A DNA stretch of 64,000 bases, from NCBI GenBank assembly GCA_001939145.1, contig LSRX01000256.1, positions 649,932-713,931 on the forward strand. Reading direction: 5' to 3'. The stretch comes from Symbiodinium microadriaticum. Its lineage: Eukaryota; Sar; Dinophyceae; Suessiales; Symbiodiniaceae. A program made the translations under genes and the position numbers. The stretch's first letter is position 1, and every line of letters starts with the position of its first letter. Below, one piece after another: positions 38,301 to 47,300 of this stretch. The notes beneath the pieces were generated by a model. That model had not been told where the DNA came from. It did not search any database and saw only the letters and a program-made list of their open reading frames with translations.

Positions 38301-41300
38301 ATTCGCAAGCCTCGCATAAAACGGTGTAGAACTGGCCGCTGCAGCAAATCGGGTTGTTCTAAGTTGGGGGGGGCCCCAGTTGCTTGAATGGGAGTTTAGC
38401 TAGCCTTCCGGTGGTTTTGCGGATTCGTTGCATTTGAGAGTGCTACCTATCCAGGACTGTTGCTAGCTGATCGCTATGATTCGGTTTGGGTTGTGACTGC
38501 TGTGACAGTCACTCTGCATCTGCATGTTGCGATGACGACATGGACGGTGGTTTTGGGATAGGTTTCTGCGCAGAAATCCTTCAAATGCAGAAGTCTTGTA
38601 CTGCACAATTCTGAGCACTTGCAGCTAATCAACAGACAGAGTATAGGATCTTGTACACATCATAGTAATGTACAGTGAGTCTCGACTGTAATCATTTTCA
38701 GTCCCAGTTTCGTCCAGAGCCTAAACCCTAAACCCTAAACCCTAATCCCAGTTTCGTCCAGAGCCCAGGTGAGAAGGATCGTGTGCTCCATCCCGGATCG
38801 CTGCGGGGGGCCGGAGAGGAGCCGCCGCCAAACTCAACCTGGGCTCTCGCAAAGGAAGGTACAACGGAAGTTACCACAATAGAGATCTATAGTATGGTTC
38901 GCTTAGCTTGAGTTGCCATCATGTGGAAAGCCTATCATTTACTAGAGGCCCTCTATGATAAAGGCTTTAATGTGACTTCCCGAACAAGAACCCAGCAACA
39001 CACCATTCATGACCCAGAAAGTCTCTTCAGGTTGTTGCTTGAGGGCTTTAGGAAAAGATCCCTTGAGGGGGTCCCTGTAAAGTACCCCTTAGTGTTTCTC
39101 CGCCCGAGCACAAGTGCGATTGACCAAATTCCCAGGACTGTTTTTTTCCGACCGGCCACCAGCGTGGTGTTTGACCAGCTACCAAAAAGCACGTAATTCC
39201 CACCACAGATTTCTTTGACCGGCTGCCAAAAGCACAACATCCCCAGTATGTTGTCCTCCCAGCGATTTCCAGCACGATTGAACACACACTTGTTCCAGGA
39301 CAGTTTTGATTGACCAGCTACCAAAACCAGAACCGTCCTAGGCCAGTTTTCTCCGACCGCACGCACGATTCAACCGGCATCCGTTCCAGGTCAGTTGTCT
39401 TCCTACCGCCTAGGGCTAGCACAAAATTCCCGGACCAGTTTTCTCCGAGCGACCACAAGCGCGGTTGACCATGCAGCTGATTCCAGTTCCAGCCTGAAAA
39501 GGGTTGGGGCCAGAAACTGTAAGGTCCTCCTGGTGTCAAGAGCCAGCTTCTTCTTTTTTTTAAAGACAGCAGTTTGTACTTTTTTACACCTGGCGTGTAA
39601 GAGCCCCCATGAAGATTTGGAAGCCCGTAAGCGGAGGTTACAAACTCCGTGTGTCTCACAATATTGTTTAGGTTTACTAGGCCAAAACTCTAATTCAAGC
39701 ACGAAAAACCCCCTCCGTCGACCTCTCGACATGATCAGGAGAAAGTGCAGGGGCCACATGCATTTTGCCAGGCCCAAGCGGTGCGAGAGTGCAGAATCGG
39801 GTGCTTCTGTTGTTTTGGGCTCTGCATCTTGGGGTGAAGGCCTTTGGATTTTTCAGGGTGTGGTGCAGTTCCCTTAGCTGGGGTTTGGGTTTCAGTGCTG
39901 TGCGGATATTGCGCGTGCTCATGGGCTCCTGGTTTGGGTTCGGTTTACCCTGGCATGAGTGCGCACGGGGCCCCTTAGGAACATTGGTGAGTCTACAGTG
40001 GGTTCAGAGTATGGGAAGAGCTATAGGCTCAGAATATGTGATAAGTCCAGGCGGTTGGTCTCGAGACAAACCCCTAGCATCCTAAACCCTCAACCCAAAC
40101 TAGGACATGGGACTCCAGCTACCTACACCGCGGGCTGCAATTTTGATCCATTCTCGCTCTTCGATCGTAGCTGCGGAGCAGTTTATGCTCGTCTTCAAGG
40201 GCAGGGATTAGGGTTGGCATGGTTGCGCCCCGAACCCGAAACCCTAAGCCCGAGACCAAAAAACCCAAGCCCCACTTGATGGGCTGCTGCTGTGGTTTAC
40301 AGGCGTTCAAGAATTTTTTTAGCTTCCAGAGTCTGGCGCTTTGGGAGGCTCCCAAAAACTCCAAGAATCCGAAATTCTCAAGACCTAAACCTAAATGCTC
40401 GAATCTTGATACCTGAATTGATGTATATTGCCTTTTAGTTAGTTGATGCAGAGAAGGCGGATGTAGCTGACCGAGGGCAGACCCAAGTTGGGGTCAGAGT
40501 TCCCGGGTTGTTTCTGGAAGAGGTCTCGGTTTAGGGTTTTGTTCATAGGTAGTTATAGGTGGGGTTATGGGGTTACTTTAAGGGTTCCTTCAAAGAGTAA
40601 AGGTTAGTTATGAATGGGGTCATAAGTAGGGCAACTATACTTATAACCCATATTTTTTGGGAGATAGAACCCCACTTACCCTGTCATGTCGATCACGGTC
40701 GATGTGCATCTGCTGAGCGGCAAGACGATTTCTCTGGAAGCGAGTACAGATGCATCCATTGATTGGCTATCCCAAGAGGCTCAAAGGGCTCTGGCCGTCG
40801 GCAAGGGCAGGCTGTTGAATGCTTCTGGAGAAGTTTTGGATGGGGAGACAACCATCGAGAGCGCTGGAGTGCAAAGTGGTGACCTGCTAACTTTTCACGT
40901 GATCCAGGTCCGCGTTGCAGCCTCGAAGCAAGCCAAGCAAAGCTACGCCGATGGAGCAGCGGCCTTTGCTGCCATCATCGGAAGTGGATCCGTGGTGGTC
41001 TGGGGAGATGCCGACTTCGGTGGGGATAGCGCGGCCGTAGAGCGTCAATTGAAGGATGTGTGCCAGATCCAGGCTTCGAACAGCGCCTTTGCTGCGATTT
41101 TGGGCAATGGAGCCGTGGTAACTTGGAGCGACTCGAGGTCTGACAGTGGCAGCAGTGCTCCGCAAGATTTGCTGGAGGTGCAGCAGATCCAAGCTTCTGC
41201 CCATGCTTTTGCCGCCATCCTTGGGAACGGCTCTGTGGTGACCTGGGGCCATCCTCTCCACGGCGCAGACAGCCAGGCGGTGCAAACTCAGCTGGAGGAC

Positions 41301-44300
41301 GTGCGCCACATCCAAGCTTCTAACTGCGCTTTTGCTGCGATCCTCGGCAATGGCTCCGTCGTGACCTGGGGTGATGCCCTTTACGGTGGTGACAGCAGCT
41401 CTGTTCAGGATCAGCTAGAGGATGTGCAACAGATTCAAGCATCCGCCTGTGCTTTTGCTGCAATCCTCGGCAACGGATCTGTGGTGACCTGGGGCCATGT
41501 ACTGTACGGTGGCGACAGTAGCGCTGCACGAGATCTTCTTAAAGAGGTGCAACAGATCCAGGCTTCTAGCAGTGCCTTCGCTGCGATCCGCCGCGATCGC
41601 TCCGTGGTGACCTGGGGCCATCCTCTGCACGGCGGCAATAGCAAGGCTGTAGAAGATCACCTGAAGGATGCCAGACAGATCCAAGCTTCTGCCCATGCGT
41701 TTGCAGCTGTCCTTGGCGATGGTTCTGTCGTGACATGGGGTGATGCTGACTACGGCGGTGACAGCAGCTTGGTTCAAGCGCGGCTAAAGGATGTGCAACA
41801 GATCCAAGCTTCCAACTGTGCTTTCGCTGCGATCCTCGGCAACGGATCTGTGGTGACCTGGGGCGACCCGGGTTCTGGCGGTGACAGCAGAGCTGTACAA
41901 GATCAGCTGAAGAATGTTCAACAAATCCAGGCTTCTGCCTTTGCTTTTGCAGCGATCCTGGGCGATGGATCTGTGGTGACCTGGGGTCATGCAGGGTGTG
42001 GTGGTGACAGCACGCTTGTGAAAGAGAAGCTGCAGGATGTGCACCACATTCAAGCCGCTGGATGTGCTTTTGCTGCGATCCTCGGCAATGCTTCAGTGGT
42101 GACTTGGGGTGATGCATCCAGTGGTGGCGACAGCAGGGCTGTCCAAGACAAGCTGACTGGACATTTGCTGTGATGCCTCGTTTGACGCAGGCGGTGTTTG
42201 TCGAATCTCGGCGCCGGCAGCGAACTATCCGGCGACGTCAACTCATGACGTCACAGTGTCATCGGACGGGAAGTCCCTGCAAGTGCACCATTTCTCCTGA
42301 GTGTGGAGCATCATACCTACACTCAAAACACCCCCATAGCTTCTACACCCATCCCCAAACCCCAAATGCCCTCCAGCCCCATAGCCCAATTGCTATGCCT
42401 CTAAACACCAAGCCCAAAGGCCACAGGTCCAACTTTTTCCCTCTGAATCCTGACCCCAACCCTAAGATGATTTATAGCGATCATAGAGAGCTCATCAGCG
42501 CCCACTTCATGACCCCCAGGCCCAAGAGTCACTCAAGTTACCCCAGGCAGAGACAGGAAGCCAAAGCCGTTAAATCGCCGACCCCACGACCTAAAGCCCT
42601 CAAACCATGAGCCCTACTACGGTGGATAATACAAATCGTGCATTACCCAGAATAAGGAATATACCATAATTCCCATAGTCTGGGGCCCTTAAGGTAATGC
42701 AGGATGCACATCGTCAACAGGAGAACCCTTACAGAACCCTCTTCTAATGATATCAACGAAAGCCGCAGGAACCCTTCTGAAGCCCATGCCCTGAATCCTA
42801 AACCCGGTGCAGGCTGCCATCTACGGCTGGGCCATTGACACACGACCCAGGAGTGCCACGGATGCGCGAGGCGGGCGCGGAACTGGTATCGAGTCAAGAG
42901 GGTATTGGGACGTCTGGGTTTGTTGCAGGGGGCTTTTGGGGTTTGGGAGCTGTGGTGTTTGGGTTTCTCGGTTTAAGTTCTTACCTAAGGTCTCCATTGT
43001 AGTTCCTTTTTGGGGTTACCTTTTAGGATCCTTCAAATAGATTTGTTTAAACAAAAAAAGAAGTACTCGGTTTAAGTTCTTAGTGCTTTAGGGTACAAGG
43101 ATTTAGGGGCGACTCTCCGAAAGAGGCTCTACTAATGCGTTTCGAGTGTTTGGGTTGGGCTGTCGTTCTGTGTTGACAGGTTCAAGGTGCGGAGCTTCAT
43201 GGTGCTACCTAAACACCAAACCTACCTATAGTCTCCATTGTAGTTCCTTTTTGGGGCTACCTTTTCGGATCCTTAATATAGATTTGGTTAAACCAAAAAA
43301 GGAACTACAATGGAGACTATAGGTAAAACCCTAAACCTAACCCCCTTAACCTTAAACCTTAAACCCTAGACCTTAAACCCTAAACCCTACTTGTACCGCA
43401 ATAGTCCTAGGGTTTCAGATGAGCTGGTGGGGGGGTGGGGCCTTTTCACGGCTAATCTCTTGTTCCGCAACTCACAGTTGCGCCTTAGAGTCTCTATGTG
43501 CTGGGTTTCGGGGTTTAGGGTATACCCTAAAGCAGGGTTTGAGAGATTCTGAATGACTATCCCTGGCCCGCAACTAGTATCCTCAGCTCCAAGCCTTCTT
43601 CCAGAACCGAACAATGTGTCGAAACTAGATTATCGATTTTCCGCGCAGTGCTAGACATGCTGCGGATTCGAGCAGTGTCCGGTGAAAGCCTCAACGAGAT
43701 TGATTTGGGAAGCTTTTTGGAGATGCTTCCTGTAGAGACGAGTCCTGTGAGGGCACTGAAGCAGCACTTGCAAAGAAGATGCGGGCTGTCAAGGTTCAGG
43801 CAAAGGTTGGTATATCTGGGTGATGATGCCGTTCTAGCTGATGACGGCATCTTGAGCGTCGGCGAAGTTCAGGTCATTCTGCTAACCTTTTGCCCAGCAT
43901 CTCAGGCGCAAGTGACAGCGCTTCGGGATGCTGCGGGAAGCGGCTTCACATCAGAAGTGGAGAATCTTCTCCAGAGGCCACAAGACCCAGATTCATCATC
44001 CGTGGGTCATCCAACCCCGCTGTTGGCGGCATCCGAGCAAGGCCACATCGAGGTGACACGCCTGCTGTTGGAGGCCAATGCGGACAAGGACACGGCATAT
44101 GCGAATGGCGCCACCCCTCTATATATGTCAGCCCAGGAAGGGCATTTGGAGGTTGCACGGCTTTTGCTGGAGGCCAATGTGGACAAGGACAAGGAATTGG
44201 AAGATGGCTTCACTCCTTTGTACATATCCGCTCAAAAAGGACACTTGGAGATTGCAAAGCTTTTGCTTGAGGCCAACGCAGATACGGACAAACCTGGGCA

Positions 44301-47300
44301 GATGGGCGCTACTCCTTTGCACATCGCAGCGCAGAGAGGACACTTGGAGGTTGCACGGCTTTTGCTGGAGGCCAATGCGGACAAGGACAAGGCCTTGAAA
44401 GATGGCACCACTCCTTTGTGCGTCGCAGCTCAGACTGGACAGTTGGATGTTGCGCGGCTTCTGCTAGAGGCAAAAGCGGACATGAACAAGGCCCCACAGG
44501 GTGGTCGCACCCCTTTGTTCATTTCCGCTGAAAACGACCATATAGAGACTGCACGCCTTCTGCGGTGGACGAAACAGCAAACAAGATGCTCACGCCTTAG
44601 CCTGGAGGGGACAGATGACAATATTAATGATGTCTTGCAGAAGACCCCAATCTAGACCCCAAGACACTGCGGACAAGGATCAGACGGAAGAGACTGGCGC
44701 CGCAACTTTATGTCGCAGCTCAAGCTGGACAGTTGGAGGTTGTTCGCCGCGCTGAGTTTTTGTCGGTCTCCGTAGGGGTTGTTTTGGGTACTGTGTTGTT
44801 CGCTTTCTGCAGGAGACAGAAGCCATTTTCAGCTCAGAATGGGCATTTGGAGATTACACGCCATCTGCGCTGGAGGCCAAAACAGACAAGGCGGCCACGC
44901 CTTAGCCCGGAGTGGACAGCAGGAGGTTGCGTGAACAGAACCTCCCTACCCTAAAAACCCATGAGCGCCTGTTAACCTGTAAGACCCCTTAAAGCTTTTC
45001 AAAGTAAATTTCTCAAATGCCCATATACTCCCAGACCCCCCAAAACCCTAGGCCCTAAACCCAAATTGCCATTTGCCAATGCTGCACCTCAGCACGACTG
45101 CACTGCATTCCCGGCCTGTCCATCTATCCGGACTCGCCGTGACCTCAGAACCCCAACCGAGACCAGCAAAGTCCCGGTGAAGCTTCCAACTGGCGACATG
45201 CTCTGAAGCCTCTGTGCAGCTGTTGCCAAGCTTTTCAGACCGTTGGGCATCTCAAAGGCAAGACTCTCATCGCCAGTTGATGGACCCGGATTAATCTGCA
45301 GCTGCCCTCTCCCCCCATCCATTCACCTGTCAGGTGCAGCATGGAAGCCTGAAAACCCTGAAGCGCCATGCTTGGGGACTTCCTGCAGTACCGATCCCTC
45401 TGCAACTTGCAGCATTGAAGGACTCACAACGTAAGACCCGGCCAAGTTCAGAAGCTGCTACCCGGAGAGTCCCAGAAAAGCACAGGGGTCCGAGTACAAG
45501 GGAGCAAAGAACCATCCAGGACACAGGAGTCCAACGGCATGAACCTAAGGAGCAAACAAGCCCGGTCACAGCTGCGCAACTGCATGAGACAGGGCAGGAC
45601 ATCGGGGTCCGACCGCCTGAGACAGCCAAGAAAGGAGCAAACAACAACCCAAGACATGGCAGCCCGGCCGTATGAGAAAGCCCACAAAGGAGCAAGCAGC
45701 AACCAAGGACACAGGACTTCGACTGCATGAGACAGAGCACAGAGGATTAACCCCAGACACAGCATGAAGAGCTGTTCAGCAAGCATCGGGTTTGCCGGCT
45801 TTCAGGCTTCCTTTGAAGGTTAGGGGCATCACTGGGGAGGTTATACAGTTCCGGTCTTAACGCTTCACAGGGGCACACACAGGGCTTGGGTTGGGTTGCG
45901 GGCTAAGCCGAGACAGTGCGTACAAGCAATGAACCCATCGGAAACGTCTCCAAGTCCGCCTGTACCTAAACCCAGAAACCACCATCTCACAACCAAATGC
46001 CCCCAAACCTTAAACCCTAGACACGAAAGCCTTAAAACCCTAGCTCGGGGACCTAAATCAAAGCCGAAATCTTCTGCCGCATGGAGAGATGGCCAAAACC
46101 AGAACGAGCTGCAGCCAACAAATTCAACACGTAGAGAAAACTAGCCAAATTCCTTCCCCTTCGGATCCCGGCGGTGCGCAGGGGAGCCAAAAGCACTGGC
46201 GGATATCGGGCCAGCAGTCCCAGAATCTACGAGGGAGTTGGTTCAGGGTTTAGGGGTTTATGGGTTTAGGGGTTTGGGGTTTAGGGTCTAGGGTTGGGCT
46301 GAATCTTTGGAATTGAGTAATTATGTCGGCTCTGCTTCTGGGTTCAAGGGTTCAGTTGGGGGCAGAGCCAATGGGAAAACTCTAAAGTGTTTGGCCTTAC
46401 ATATTTGGTCTATGGTAAAAAGCTAGTTTTTCGTGGCGCGGTTGTTGAAGAGAGAATTGGAGTTGGAATAGCCCGTATCTGCGTGGGTTACCCCTGAGGG
46501 TCCATGTACCCAAATACTATATACTTTGGCCCCAATGTACCTATATAGGGACTACTTTGAGGCCAATGTATATACTATATGGGTACATTGACCCTTAAAC
46601 CCTAAACCCTAAACTAAGCCCTAACTAAACCCATAGAGCGCCCTTAAAGGAACCTCTAAAGGAACCCTTAGGAATACATGGACCCTTAGGGTTACTACGA
46701 CTTAACGTGAGAGCGGTACATGCCAGGAATCCCCGAGACAGGCCCGAGCAGCGACGTCTTTCATCAGATAAACTGGCTTTTTGTTAAGCGGACTTACTTT
46801 AAAGTTGCCACAAATTACGGATCTATAGTAAATAGTAGGGTTCCCCTACTATGGTAACTTAGATCAAAATCCCTTAACAAGAACCCAGATAAAGCCTGTC
46901 CCTCCCTAAACCCTAAACCCCAAATCCTAAACCCCAAACCCGCCCGGTTTGAACAACTTGTGGTGTCCGACCACAGCGTGCATCTCCCCATCCATTGACA
47001 CCGGAGAGGCCGACAGCCAGATGGGTTTAGGGCTTAGGAGTTTAGGGTTTAGGGCTTTAGGGTTCAGGGGTTTAGGGTTTAGGGGTTTAGGGTTTAGGGT
47101 TATGTAAACCTGGGCAAACTGAGTCACGTCGGGCCTCTTGCAGGTGCCTCGCAGCGAAAAAACCCTGAACCCTAAACCCGAACCCCAAGTTCTTGAGGGT
47201 AAGCCTTCCCTCAACCCCAAACCTCGACCCCGTGCTGCTTCCAGTTTACCACATACCCGCCAAGGTACTCTATTCCCTACCTGGACCCCAAAGGTATGCA

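Noticed and set aside
39007..39777. Minus-strand ORFs with repeated VAGQ/GRR words
   Set aside because: They come from a diverged tandem repeat, with no known domain.
40887..42241. Long minus-strand ORFs under the RCC1-like gene
   Set aside because: They mirror the 123-bp coding repeat; the plus strand has the regular protein repeats.
45330..45786. Cys/Leu-rich minus-strand ORFs
   Set aside because: They follow from a diverged 60-bp tandem repeat and lack any domain motif.
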